The position numbers and the translations under genes were made by a program. A DNA stretch of 64,000 nucleotides from Pseudobdellovibrionaceae bacterium (GTDB lineage: Bacteria > Bdellovibrionota > Bdellovibrionia > Bdellovibrionales > Bdellovibrionaceae), in NCBI GenBank assembly GCA_019637955.1, contig JAHBUS010000004.1:1-64000 (forward strand), in the 5' to 3' direction. The notes under the pieces are model-generated. The model saw nothing but the letters and a program-made list of their open reading frames with translations. It did not search any database and was not told the DNA's origin. Below are positions 52,872 to 61,403 of the stretch, piece by piece; the stretch's first letter is position 1; the number at the start of each line of letters is the position of its first letter.

Positions 52872-53357
52872 ATGGAAAAAAACTTTTTCGATTTCACCGT
52901 TCAAGACGCGAGCGGCAACCCGTTCCCGCTCAAGCAACTCGCCGGAAAACCCGTGCTCGTCGTCAACGTCGCGAGCAAATGCGGCTTCACTCCGCAGTAT
53001 GCGGGCCTCGAAGAGCTGCATAAAAAATACGGAGCCAAAGGCCTTCAAGTGATTGGCTTTCCCTGCAATCAATTCGGCGGACAGGAGCCCGGAACGGATT
53101 CCGAAATTCAGCAATTCTGCCAAATCAACTACGGGGTCTCTTTTCCGGTTTTGGCGAAAGTCGACGTGAACGGCTCCGACACCGCACCGGTTTACGAATT
53201 CATGAAATCGGCGGCACCGGGCGTGCTCGGCACCGAAGCCATCAAGTGGAACTTCACCAAGTTTTTGATTGGCCGCGATGGCAAGGTCCTCGACCGCTTC
53301 GCGCCCCAAACAAAACCCGAAGAGCTGTCGAAGGACATCGAAAAGGCCTTGGGCTGA
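52872..53357 (+). CDS. glutathione peroxidase-family thiol peroxidase
   Basis: 161 residues. Peroxidatic Cys in VVNVASKCGFTPQYAGLE, the family block IGFPCNQFGGQEPGTDSEI, and the Trp-Asn catalytic motif IKWNFTKFLIG. Cys rather than selenocysteine; enzymes of this type usually use thioredoxin. The ATG at 52872 has CAGGAGA upstream. No signal peptide, so cytoplasmic. Confidence 0.93.
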   Translation: MEKNFFDFTVQDASGNPFPLKQLAGKPVLVVNVASKCGFTPQYAGLEELHKKYGAKGLQVIGFPCNQFGGQEPGTDSEIQQFCQINYGVSFPVLAKVDVNGSDTAPVYEFMKSAAPGVLGTEAIKWNFTKFLIGRDGKVLDRFAPQTKPEELSKDIEKALG

Positions 53358-53567
53358 GCTTCGGAACCGTGAACAAAGGGGATGTCTAAAGTTCTGACGA
53401 TATCCCCCAAATTCGCTGCCTTTGAATTTGTCGATTTCTCTCTCATTTTAAGGCCTTCACGGTGACCGCTTTGGTCACCGCATTTGTCGGAATTACCTGT
53501 CGAAATCCCTAACATTGTGGCGCCGTCTGCCGAAGAGTACATTCGTGAACCTGCGTAGGAGGACCGA

Positions 53568-54002
53568 ATGAAAAAAGCAGCCGTGATTCTGTCTCTGTTC
53601 GGTGTGATGGCCATTTTCGGTTTTGGTTTCTCGATGCAGACGACCCCGAGCTCGGGCGGCGTTGAGCAAATTCATCTCACCTGCTGGGATGAACAAGGCT
53701 CCTCCTCTTTCGAACGCATCCGTCTGGTTTTGAACAGCAGCCTGAACGGCCTGGTGTGGTTCTCTTCGTTTGGCGGCGACGCCTTGGACGAAGGCACGAT
53801 CTCTCCCCAAACGGCCGAAGCGGGCTCCACCTTCGCGCTGCACATCTTGTCGAAGTCGCAAGACTTCATCGCGCAAATCCCGAACTTCGTGTTTCAGCCC
53901 CACATCCGCTCGGTCCGCGTGATGGTCGAAAAAGACCAAGTCACGACTTCGCTCGAGTGCAAAAAAATCAACCTGCAAAAACGTCAGTCTGCAGCTCTCT
54001 AA
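53568..54002 (+). CDS. small exported protein of unknown function
   Basis: 144 residues with N-terminal hydrophobic segment VILSLFGVMAIFGFGFSM and GGAGGA 6-7 nt before the ATG. Two Cys (HLTCWDE, LECKKIN) could pair. The core is beta-rich and ends in a Lys-rich tail. No family recognised. Upstream gap 53358-53567 contains an 8-bp hairpin (53460-53480) and a weak palindrome-like TCTCATTTTAAGG at about 53440. Confidence 0.7.
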   Translation: MKKAAVILSLFGVMAIFGFGFSMQTTPSSGGVEQIHLTCWDEQGSSSFERIRLVLNSSLNGLVWFSSFGGDALDEGTISPQTAEAGSTFALHILSKSQDFIAQIPNFVFQPHIRSVRVMVEKDQVTTSLECKKINLQKRQSAAL

Positions 54003-54054
54003 ATAGATGAGCGCGCGTCAGCGCGCCAGGGAAATAGTTTTTTTGCGTACCCGC

Positions 54055-54086
54055 AAAAAAAAGGCCTGTGCAGAGCACAGGCCTTT
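54055..54086 (-). terminator. recA terminator
   Basis: A 12-bp stem (54086-54075 with 54071-54060, loop of 3) followed on the minus strand by eight T (54062-54055). It stands 60 nt after the recA stop. Confidence 0.88.
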
Positions 54087-54145
54087 CGAAGAACCTCCCG
54101 CCATGGAAACAGGAGATCGATTCAGAAGAAGAGCAAACACATCGC

Positions 54146-55345
54146 TTAGTGTTTGCGTTTTGCGTCTTTCGCGTCCTCTTTCGCCGCTGCTTTGGGAGGA
54201 ACCGGAGCCGCTTTTGCCGTTTTATCGGTCGCCTTGTCTCCGGCTTTCGCGGGAGCCGCCGCTGTCAAAGGCATCTTTTCCGGATCAACGCCTTCGGCAT
54301 CTTTCTCAGGAGCATCCATCAAGAGCTTGCCGATGCCGTTGAGCGAGAGCAGCTTTTTGCGAAGCTCGGCCGCGGCGGCGGGATTCTCACGAAGGAAGGT
54401 TTTCGCCTGATCGCGGCCTTGACCCATGCGTTCGCCGTTGTAGCTGAACCAAGCTCCCGCCTTTTCGACGAGAGACGCCGCCACCGCGAGATCCAAGATG
54501 TCACCTTCGGCCGAGATTCCCTCATTGTACATGAGGTCAAACTCCACTTTTGTGAAAGGAGGCGCCATTTTGTTTTTCACAACCTTCACGGCCGTGCGGT
54601 TTCCTTTGACGTCCTCGCCATCTTTGATCGCGCCCACGCGGCGGACATCGAGACGAACCGACGAGTAGAATTTCAGCGCGTTCCCACCGGTGGTGGTCTC
54701 GGGGTTGCCGAACATCACGCCGATTTTCATGCGGATCTGATTGATGAAGATGACCAACGTGTTCGAGCGGTTGATCGCCGCGGTCAATTTGCGAAGAGCC
54801 TGCGACATCAAACGGGCTTGCAGACCCATGTGGCTGTCACCCATCTCGCCTTCGATCTCCGCGCGGGGCACCAGCGCCGCCACCGAGTCGACCACGAGCA
54901 CGTCGATGGCGCCCGAGCGGACGAGGGTCTCGGTGATTTCGAGCGCCTGCTCACCGGTATCGGGCTGCGAGATCAACATATCTTCGATTTTCACGCCGAG
55001 TTTTTTCGCGTAGTTGACGTCGAGAGCGTGCTCGGCGTCGACATAAGCCACCACGCCGCCTTTTTTCTGAGCCTGCGCGCAGACCGACAGAGCAATGGTG
55101 GTTTTCCCCGAAGACTCGGGACCGAAAACTTCAACGATACGTCCTTTGGGAAGGCCGCCGATACCGAGAGCGATATCCAAAGCGAGCGAGCCGGTGCTGA
55201 TGGCCTCGACGTCTTTAATCAGACTGTCATTGGACCCCAGCTTCATGATCGAACCTTTACCGAATTGCTTTTCGATGGTGCTCAAGGCGAGGTCGAGCGC
55301 TTTGAGTTTTTCTGCTTGAGCTTTGTTATCTACTTTTGCTTCCAT
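54146..55345 (-). CDS. recA: recombinase RecA
   Basis: Strand-exchange ATPase and SOS co-protease. Walker [26 protein letters not shown], Walker [22 protein letters not shown], loop region [20 protein letters not shown] and [28 protein letters not shown] are all canonical. At 399 residues it carries a 45-residue Lys/Ala/Pro-rich tail in place of the acidic C-terminus of E. coli RecA. A direct-repeat region upstream may be its operator. Confidence 0.98.
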   Translation of the reverse strand: MEAKVDNKAQAEKLKALDLALSTIEKQFGKGSIMKLGSNDSLIKDVEAISTGSLALDIALGIGGLPKGRIVEVFGPESSGKTTIALSVCAQAQKKGGVVAYVDAEHALDVNYAKKLGVKIEDMLISQPDTGEQALEITETLVRSGAIDVLVVDSVAALVPRAEIEGEMGDSHMGLQARLMSQALRKLTAAINRSNTLVIFINQIRMKIGVMFGNPETTTGGNALKFYSSVRLDVRRVGAIKDGEDVKGNRTAVKVVKNKMAPPFTKVEFDLMYNEGISAEGDILDLAVAASLVEKAGAWFSYNGERMGQGRDQAKTFLRENPAAAAELRKKLLSLNGIGKLLMDAPEKDAEGVDPEKMPLTAAAPAKAGDKATDKTAKAAPVPPKAAAKEDAKDAKRKH

Positions 55346-55468
55346 GATGCGTCCTTTTCTTTCTGAGAGGTTTCCCGTGTTAGCCCTCTCGGTCTCAGGT
55401 CCGTCAGCCCTCTGATCCTTGTTCTCTGAAAGACTGCCGGAATCAATCAGGAACGGGGGGCAACGAAC

Positions 55469-55501
55469 TTACATAGAATTTACTTACACATGATTTACAT
55501 A
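55469..55501 (-). repeat. TTAC direct repeats upstream of recA
   Basis: Plus strand TTAC occurs at 55469, 55480, 55484 and 55495, largely 11 nt apart, twice as TTACATA. They lie 120-155 nt before the recA ATG and could be an SOS operator of direct-repeat type. The inverted TTAC-N3-GTAA form is absent. Confidence 0.4.
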
Positions 55502-55613
55502 CGAAGACAACAAAATGAGGAATGACTCGACGCAGGTCTAGCCGCGAACCACAGTTTCCGGTCCACGAATGCCTGGCTTTTGAGCAAACACAAATTTTGG
55601 ACGTCTTTCGAAT

Positions 55614-56108
55614 TTACGAGTCGGTCTTGGTCAGTTCACGAAGCAAGAGGTTCACCGCGAATTCGACCGATTGAACCTGAATCGCTTCGCGGTCACCCGC
55701 GAACAACTTCTTCTCGGCCACTTCAAAGCGCGGTCCACGCACGGCGAACCACACGGTGCCCACGGGCTTCTCGGGAGTTCCACCGCTCGGACCGGCGATG
55801 CCAGTGATCGCGGCGGAGCAGTTCACTTTCAAACGTTCGCACACGCCGCGTGCCATCTGGCGGGCGACGTCTTCGCTGACCGCGCCTTGATTGTTGAGCG
55901 TGTCCCACGAAACGCCGAGCAGATCGACCTTCGCGTTGTACGAATAACTCACGACCGAACCCATGAAGATGTCCGACACGCCCGGGATCGCCGCCACGGT
56001 GCCACTCAAAAGACCACCGGTGCACGACTCCCCGAAACCCAAAGACAGACGACGGCGGCGCAGTTCGGCCACCAGCTTTTCGATTTGCGAGCGCAGTTCG
56101 CTTCTCAA
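55614..56108 (-). CDS. pncC: nicotinamide-nucleotide amidase (CinA C-terminal domain type)
   Basis: Deamidates NMN to nicotinate mononucleotide in the pyridine nucleotide salvage cycle. Motifs: LGFGESCTGGLLSGTVAAIPG, GSVVSYSYNAKVDLLGV, GAVSEDVARQMARGV, AAITGIAGPSGGTPEKPVGTVWFAV. 164 residues, the stand-alone form without the CinA N-terminal domain. The TTG at 56108 follows GGGAGG at 6 nt and overlaps the pgpA stop (TTGA). It sits directly upstream of recA, as cinA does in many genomes. Confidence 0.9.
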   Translation of the reverse strand: MRSELRSQIEKLVAELRRRRLSLGFGESCTGGLLSGTVAAIPGVSDIFMGSVVSYSYNAKVDLLGVSWDTLNNQGAVSEDVARQMARGVCERLKVNCSAAITGIAGPSGGTPEKPVGTVWFAVRGPRFEVAEKKLFAGDREAIQVQSVEFAVNLLLRELTKTDS

Positions 56109-56587
56109 GAGACGCCTCCCAGCGATTGAATCCCGAGCCAGGCGGTTTTCGTGAAGATGATTTGCAAAACCAAATTGGCGATGATGCCCGCGAGCACGTC
56201 GTCGACGATCACGCCCACGCCCCCCGGAACTTTTCGGTCCAGATAGCCGATCGGAAAGGGTTTGGTCACATCCAAGAGGCGGAACAAAACAAAACCCAGC
56301 AGCAAACTCTGCCACGTGAGCGGCAGCCAAACCATGGTGATCAAAAAGCCGATGACCTCATCGACGACGATCGCCGAAGCGTCGTGCGTGTCGTGAAAGC
56401 GTTCGTAAGCCTCGGCCGCCCAGACGGTCACGGGCAAAAGAAAAACGCAGACCCCCATGTGGTAAAAGGGACCGGCCCACATCAGCAGCGCGGCCAACGG
56501 AAGCGTGGCCAGCGTGCCCCAGGTGCCCGGCGCCCAGGGCAGCCTCCCCACACCGAATAAAGTCGCGAAAGAAACAAGAAACTTCAT
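56105..56587 (-). CDS. pgpA: phosphatidylglycerophosphatase A
   Basis: Dephosphorylates phosphatidylglycerophosphate to phosphatidylglycerol in the inner membrane. Motifs: FGVGRLPWAPGTWGTLATLP, DASAIVVDEVIGFLI, FRLLDVTKPFPIGYLDRKVPGGVGVIVDDVLAG. About four hydrophobic segments, 160 residues. Translationally coupled to pncC. Confidence 0.95.
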   Translation of the reverse strand: MKFLVSFATLFGVGRLPWAPGTWGTLATLPLAALLMWAGPFYHMGVCVFLLPVTVWAAEAYERFHDTHDASAIVVDEVIGFLITMVWLPLTWQSLLLGFVLFRLLDVTKPFPIGYLDRKVPGGVGVIVDDVLAGIIANLVLQIIFTKTAWLGIQSLGGVS

Positions 56588-56750
56588 GGGCGGTAGTTTA
56601 GGCCCGACGTTCGCGGCGAGGCAAGCCTCTTGCTCAATTCAAAGTCACGGACGGCGGTCCGCGATCGAAACGCAATAGAAGCGGCTTCACTGGCCAAGTT
56701 TTAGACAGGTGAAGAGCGCTTTTAGCCGCCCTCCCGTGGAGGAGTTTTTT

Positions 56751-58460
56751 ATGACATGGGCACGCCCGCTTTCAGCTTCGGTCTTGGTTTTGAGCTTTCT
56801 TGTCGCAAGCCTGGCGCCGGCGCAGAATGCCGCGCCCAATGCCGCCGCCCCCCGCCCCGCCGGCTACAACGAACTCTACGATGAACGCGGACAGGTCCGC
56901 CCCCAGTACCGCGAATTCCATGACCTGTGGTCGCGCCTCACGCAAGATCAGCGCGAACAGTATCTCGTCACCAGCCGCCAAGCCTTTCATGGCGACAATG
57001 CGTTGGATGCCCTCCCCCGCGTGCTGACCGGCGCCGAGTACGATCAAGTGCTCAAACCCGGCGTTGAGCAGCGAGCCAAAGCGCTGAGAGCCTTTCTTCA
57101 AGATCACTATTCGGGCCGACGCAGCTATCTTGCCGCCGGCCTCATTCCGCAAGACGCCTTGAACCGCATTATCGGCCGCAGCTACGAACAGGGCTACGAC
57201 CGTTTGGTCAAAGCCGACCAAATTTGGTTCATGTACGGCCCCGACATCATCCGCGACGCGCGCGGCACCTTCCGCGTGATCGAGGACAACCCCGGCTTCA
57301 TCGGCGGTGTCGGCGACTTGCGCCTGGCTTACAACGAGACCCTCAAGCTCTACGCGAAAAATCCCGTCAGCGCCCCCTTCCGCAGTCCCGAGGATTTTTA
57401 CAAACAGCTCGCCGAGAAATACAAAGCCGAAGCCGCCAAACGCGGCGGCAAGGCGGTCGTGTACATGACGCCTCCGTACGCCGACAAAGAGGACTTCCGC
57501 ATTCAAAAAATCTTCCGCGACTACGGCATCGAGACCGTCACCAACCGCACCAACCGCCGTCTGAAAATTGAAGCCGACGGCGTCTACGTTCAGAACACGC
57601 GCGACGCGAGCCAGCCGCTTGAGAAGGTCGGCTTTGTCGCGATGATCGGCGAACATTGGTGGCTCGACCCCTCTCACCCCCAATCGAAAATCAAACAGGC
57701 CGTCATGGAGATCGAGTCGCACCTGGAAGAGGGCGGACTTGATCCCAAAATCGAAAAACAAATGCGCGCCATGCTCGAGCGCTTGCAGCTCCACCCCGAA
57801 ACCGTGCGCATGGTGGACATCCATAATTTGATCGACCGCTCGAACTTCTTGGGCAGCCTCCGTCAAGAGGTGGCCAAATCTCCCGAAGGGCACGGGCTGG
57901 TCAAAGCCATCTTGAACCGCCAAGTCGGGTCGAACTACGCCCCCGGCGTCGACTTCATCGGCGACAAGGAATTTTATACTTTTGTCGAAGACATGATCCG
58001 CCACTATCTGCGTGAGGAGCCCATCTTGAAAAACATCACCACCGAGCGCTTCGCCGACCCGCGCAGCGGCGGGCTCAATGAGGTGCTGGCCCAACGCATT
58101 TTTTCGAACCTCTCCAAGTACGTGATCAAAAAAGTTGATGGCCGCGGCGGCGACGCCGTGTGGGTTGGACCCAAGATCAAGCCCGAGGAGATTCCGGCCC
58201 TGCGTGAACGCGTGGCCCGCGATCCCGGTATGTACATCGTGCAGGAGTTCATGCCGCTGTCGTACATGAACGACGTGATTGTCGATATGCGCGTGATTAG
58301 CGACGTTTCTCCCGACAAGATTTTGGTGACCGAGACGCCGTGGGGCCGGGGTTTACCGATGTCCGGTAACGGCAAGGTGAACTTGAGTGACGCCGGCCGC
58401 GAAATCACCATCCTGGTAGGTTCTCAGCGCGCCCCCTTGTGCAAATGGATGTTCAAATAA
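56751..58460 (+). CDS. exported circularly permuted ATP-grasp family protein
   Basis: 569 residues; ATG at 56751 follows GGAGGAG. A signal peptide is clear (LSASVLVLSFLVASLAPAQ). The body resembles the circularly permuted ATP-grasp proteins (DUF404/DUF407 type): YNELYDERGQVRPQYREF, IGRSYEQGYDRLVKADQIWF, FRVIEDNPGFIGGVGDLRLA, VIKKVDGRGGDAVWVGPKI, YIVQEFMPLSYMNDVIVDMR. These ligase-like proteins normally work in the cytoplasm with ATP, so an export signal is odd. Substrate unknown. Confidence 0.78.
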   Translation: MTWARPLSASVLVLSFLVASLAPAQNAAPNAAAPRPAGYNELYDERGQVRPQYREFHDLWSRLTQDQREQYLVTSRQAFHGDNALDALPRVLTGAEYDQVLKPGVEQRAKALRAFLQDHYSGRRSYLAAGLIPQDALNRIIGRSYEQGYDRLVKADQIWFMYGPDIIRDARGTFRVIEDNPGFIGGVGDLRLAYNETLKLYAKNPVSAPFRSPEDFYKQLAEKYKAEAAKRGGKAVVYMTPPYADKEDFRIQKIFRDYGIETVTNRTNRRLKIEADGVYVQNTRDASQPLEKVGFVAMIGEHWWLDPSHPQSKIKQAVMEIESHLEEGGLDPKIEKQMRAMLERLQLHPETVRMVDIHNLIDRSNFLGSLRQEVAKSPEGHGLVKAILNRQVGSNYAPGVDFIGDKEFYTFVEDMIRHYLREEPILKNITTERFADPRSGGLNEVLAQRIFSNLSKYVIKKVDGRGGDAVWVGPKIKPEEIPALRERVARDPGMYIVQEFMPLSYMNDVIVDMRVISDVSPDKILVTETPWGRGLPMSGNGKVNLSDAGREITILVGSQRAPLCKWMFK

Positions 58461-58477
58461 TTAGACATTTTCTCGAG

Positions 58478-58507
58478 GACCCCTTCGTGACAAGACGGGG
58501 GGTCTTT
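58478..58507 (+). terminator. intrinsic terminator after the ATP-grasp gene
   Basis: GACCCC (58478-58483) pairs with GGGGTC (58499-58504), extended imperfectly through the loop, followed by TTT. Confidence 0.5.
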
Positions 58508-58521
58508 GCTCTACTGCCGCC

Positions 58522-59733
58522 ATGCGCACGCTCCTTTTCCTTTCTTTGCTTCTTTTTTCCCTCTGCACCCACGCCGATCCCCGGAAAATTCTGATTTTCA
58601 TTCCGGGCTACTACGGCTCGTTTCTCAAGAACCAAACCAATGGCGACCGCGAATTTCTGACCCTCGGCCAAGTTCTCTTGACGGCCGACCCGTTGATCTA
58701 CCCGGTCGAAGGGGTTTTCCCCGACGCCAAGCGCGTGAGCGATGACGGTTATTTCGATTCGTTCAACGTGATTCCTTCGATCTTCGCGATCGACGGCTAC
58801 CGCGACAGCGTCGAGGCCTTTCGGCTCTGGGGACGTCCGCGGCAATTCGAAATCCATCCGCTCTCCTACGATTGGCGCGCGGATCTTCACACCATCCTCG
58901 CCCGCATCGAAGCGCAGATTCAAGAGATCCAGCCGACGAAGAACGATCAGGTCATCCTGGTCGGACACTCCTTCGGCGGGTTGATCGCGGCCTACTACAT
59001 GCGCTACGGCACCCAAGATCCCGCGAGCGCCAAAGAAACGTTCGCCGCTCTTGAGTGGGTCGACGCCTGGATTCTTGCGGGCGCGCCGTTTCGAGGGACC
59101 GCGCAGATCTTCCGCAACTCATTCTACGGCGTTCCGTCCGCGGGTTTTCGAGACATTCTCGCGCCGGTGGCGGTTTCGAGTTACCCGTCAACCTTCTTGC
59201 TCACACCGCCGCCAGACCTCTTGCGCGTCATCGACGAGAACGGGCAAGAGCATCCGCTCGATGCCTTTGATGCCGAAGCCTACGAAAAAAACAAATGGGG
59301 GCTCTTTCAAGACAAGCTCAAACTTTCGCCGGGAACCCTTGAAAAACGTCGGGAGTGGACGCGCCAGCAAACCACGACCGCCAAAAGTTTTTACGAAAAA
59401 CTTCTCGCGCCGACTCAGATCAAACGGCACGTGCCCGTGTTGGTTCTGACCGGCGAGGGTCACAAGACCAATCAGGTGGGACGTCAGATCCCGGGGCGCT
59501 CGCAATTCGTTTTTTTACCCGAGCAGTACAAAGAATTCGGCCTCAAAGCCGACGCCTCCAAATCCGATGTCGATGGCGACCGCGTGGTGTCCGTGGAGTC
59601 AGCGGAACCGCCACCTTTTCTGAAGTCCCTCGGCGCACAGTGGGAGCGGACTCCGATCGATCACGCCGACCTCCTCAAATCCGTCGACACACGCCCCTTG
59701 TGGAAAAAGTTCCTGGAAGCGCAAGGGTTCTAA
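58522..59733 (+). CDS. exported LCAT-like lipase/acyltransferase
   Basis: 403 residues, signal peptide LLFLSLLLFSLCTHA. Alpha/beta-hydrolase with nucleophile Ser150 in VILVGHSFGGLIAAYY, the oxyanion stretch ILIFIPGYYGSFLKN, the LCAT-type PLSYDWRADL, and candidate Asp (351 or 353, VDGDRVVS) and His381 (IDHADLLK). LCAT-family enzymes act on phospholipid or sterol esters; a secreted phospholipase is plausible. Follows the ATP-grasp gene after a terminator-like stem. Confidence 0.8.
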   Translation: MRTLLFLSLLLFSLCTHADPRKILIFIPGYYGSFLKNQTNGDREFLTLGQVLLTADPLIYPVEGVFPDAKRVSDDGYFDSFNVIPSIFAIDGYRDSVEAFRLWGRPRQFEIHPLSYDWRADLHTILARIEAQIQEIQPTKNDQVILVGHSFGGLIAAYYMRYGTQDPASAKETFAALEWVDAWILAGAPFRGTAQIFRNSFYGVPSAGFRDILAPVAVSSYPSTFLLTPPPDLLRVIDENGQEHPLDAFDAEAYEKNKWGLFQDKLKLSPGTLEKRREWTRQQTTTAKSFYEKLLAPTQIKRHVPVLVLTGEGHKTNQVGRQIPGRSQFVFLPEQYKEFGLKADASKSDVDGDRVVSVESAEPPPFLKSLGAQWERTPIDHADLLKSVDTRPLWKKFLEAQGF

Positions 59734-59753
59734 CTGATCCGCGCGATCCACCG

Positions 59754-59766
59754 TCTCAACCTGAGA
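59754..59766. promoter_or_regulatory. palindrome TCTCA-N3-TGAGA (copy 5)
   Basis: TCTCA ACC TGAGA, perfect, in the 161-nt gap upstream of the exported protein that starts at 59895. Confidence 0.55.
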
Positions 59767-59894
59767 AACTGGACTGTCGAACGGGTCCTGGTCAGCTGAC
59801 GTTTTTCTAACAGCATGAGAGACTTATTAAAGAAGCTGGGCCTTGCCCGGCTTCTGGCCGCACTTCTGCATCGAAAGCGGTTGGGGGATCCGTC

Positions 59895-61346
59895 ATGACA
59901 TCCATGTTTCAATCGGCGACATTGGGCTTTGTCCTTGCGACCCAACTTTTGGTGTCCTCCGTGGGCTTGGCCAAGAGCACGTCCGAGGCCACGAACGTCC
60001 CGCCCACGCTGACCGGCCGGTCGGCCACCTGCGACTTGGGTTTTATGGACGAGTTTTACAACGAACTCCGGGGCGGCGTCTGCCTGAACGGCTCCCTGCT
60101 CGAGCGCGACTGCTTGAAATTCAACGCCTCCGAAGCGATCGGCATGATCCCTTGGGTGATGGGCGTTCCGGGGCGCATCGCCGCCCTCTTGGTGGGAACC
60201 AGTGGAATTCAAGCCAAAGACGGCTACATCGAAGACGAAACTCCTCAGCAAACCATCGGACGCAACCGCCTTCGTCAGTCCGGTATCCAGTGCGACTCCG
60301 CCTACAACAAATACGTGAACACCCAACTCGACCATCAGGTTCGCGAAGGCGAGCTGGAACGTCCCGCGCCGGATGATGAAGATGACGACGAAGAAGAAGA
60401 GACGCCCGCCACTCGCCGCCGCCAGACGGCCGCCCAGCGCGCCGAGGCCGAGCGCAAACGTGAGGAAGCCAAAAAAGCCCGCGAGCGCGAGCGCCGCCAA
60501 ACCGCCGAACAGCGCCAGCGCGATTTGGGTTGGTGGTGCGCTCCTTACTATGGCGCGCACAACACGGCCCTGTCTCGCAAGAACATCGAGTTCCTGCAGC
60601 TGCCCGAAGCCAAACGCCGCGAACTTCTTTGCGAGCACCCCGAACTTCGCGATTACTACCAACGGTTGATGGAGCCGTACACGGCACGCCTGCGCGCCAA
60701 GACCAAAATCGTCGGGCTTCAGTGCGATGGCGACCACGGTTTCCGCTTTGTGGCTGAGAACGAAGGCAAACGCACGAACTACGAGGTCAAACTGTCCTCG
60801 CACGGCAACTACGAAACCGTGAAGACCAGTCCGATGAAGCCCGAAGACAGCCCCGCCTACGTGACCTGGCGCCAAGCGCTTGAAAACGCCAAGCGCATGA
60901 ACCGTCCAATGGCCGATTCGTTCCAAATCCATGGGCAGGCGAGCGATTTGGTGCCCGGCCGTTTCCAGTTCAACTTTCGCGACACCAACAGCGGCGCGCA
61001 GCTAACGTCGGTCAATCTCATCAATGCCGGCTTCTCGCCCCTGTCACCGCGAGTGGTGGCGACGATCGAGGCCGCCCGCCTGGAAACCATCGCCCGCAGC
61101 ATGGCCGAAGCCCACCCGCAAGCTGAGCTGCCCCAGATGGCCCGCAACTACCAGATGTTCAACCTCCGCGCGGACGAGGCCAAATCCTGCTGCTCCGAGC
61201 GAGATGCAGGGAAAAAACAGGCCTGCATGGCCGAACTGGATCAGATGCGCCTGACCTCCCCCGCCTCTCTCCCCCGCCCCGCCTCGGGCCCGGGGGCTCC
61301 TGGCGCTGGCGAGCGCACCCCTGCCGCACGTCCGGGCCGCCGCTAA
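59895..61346 (+). CDS. exported protein with acidic and basic low-complexity stretch, unknown function
   Basis: 483 residues, signal peptide LGFVLATQLLVSSVGLA. An N-terminal Cys-containing domain (SATCDLGF, GVCLNG, DCLKFN, IQCDSAY) is followed near residue 157 by an acidic run (DDEDDDEEEE) and then a highly basic, Ala/Glu/Arg-rich coiled coil to about residue 210. A second domain follows (residues 212-430; WWCAPYYG, LLCEHPE, LQCDGDHGF), and a Cys-Cys pair (SCCSERD). The tail is Pro/Ala-rich. No family recognised. Confidence 0.75.
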   Translation: MTSMFQSATLGFVLATQLLVSSVGLAKSTSEATNVPPTLTGRSATCDLGFMDEFYNELRGGVCLNGSLLERDCLKFNASEAIGMIPWVMGVPGRIAALLVGTSGIQAKDGYIEDETPQQTIGRNRLRQSGIQCDSAYNKYVNTQLDHQVREGELERPAPDDEDDDEEEETPATRRRQTAAQRAEAERKREEAKKARERERRQTAEQRQRDLGWWCAPYYGAHNTALSRKNIEFLQLPEAKRRELLCEHPELRDYYQRLMEPYTARLRAKTKIVGLQCDGDHGFRFVAENEGKRTNYEVKLSSHGNYETVKTSPMKPEDSPAYVTWRQALENAKRMNRPMADSFQIHGQASDLVPGRFQFNFRDTNSGAQLTSVNLINAGFSPLSPRVVATIEAARLETIARSMAEAHPQAELPQMARNYQMFNLRADEAKSCCSERDAGKKQACMAELDQMRLTSPASLPRPASGPGAPGAGERTPAARPGRR

Positions 61347-61403
61347 TCGCGGCGCCGCGTGCGGTCACTTGCCCTTCACGGCGGGGCGGATTAGAACGTC
61401 TCC

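Noticed and set aside
53440-53452. TCTCATTTTAAGG as a sixth palindrome copy
   Set aside because: The right half matches only 3 of 5 bases.
53460-53480. 8-bp hairpin as a terminator of the peroxidase gene
   Set aside because: No T run follows on either strand; it could be an operator, but nothing supports that.
55346-55613. LexA box of the TTAC-N3-GTAA type upstream of recA
   Set aside because: Only TTAC direct repeats are present; no GTAA follows at the required distance.
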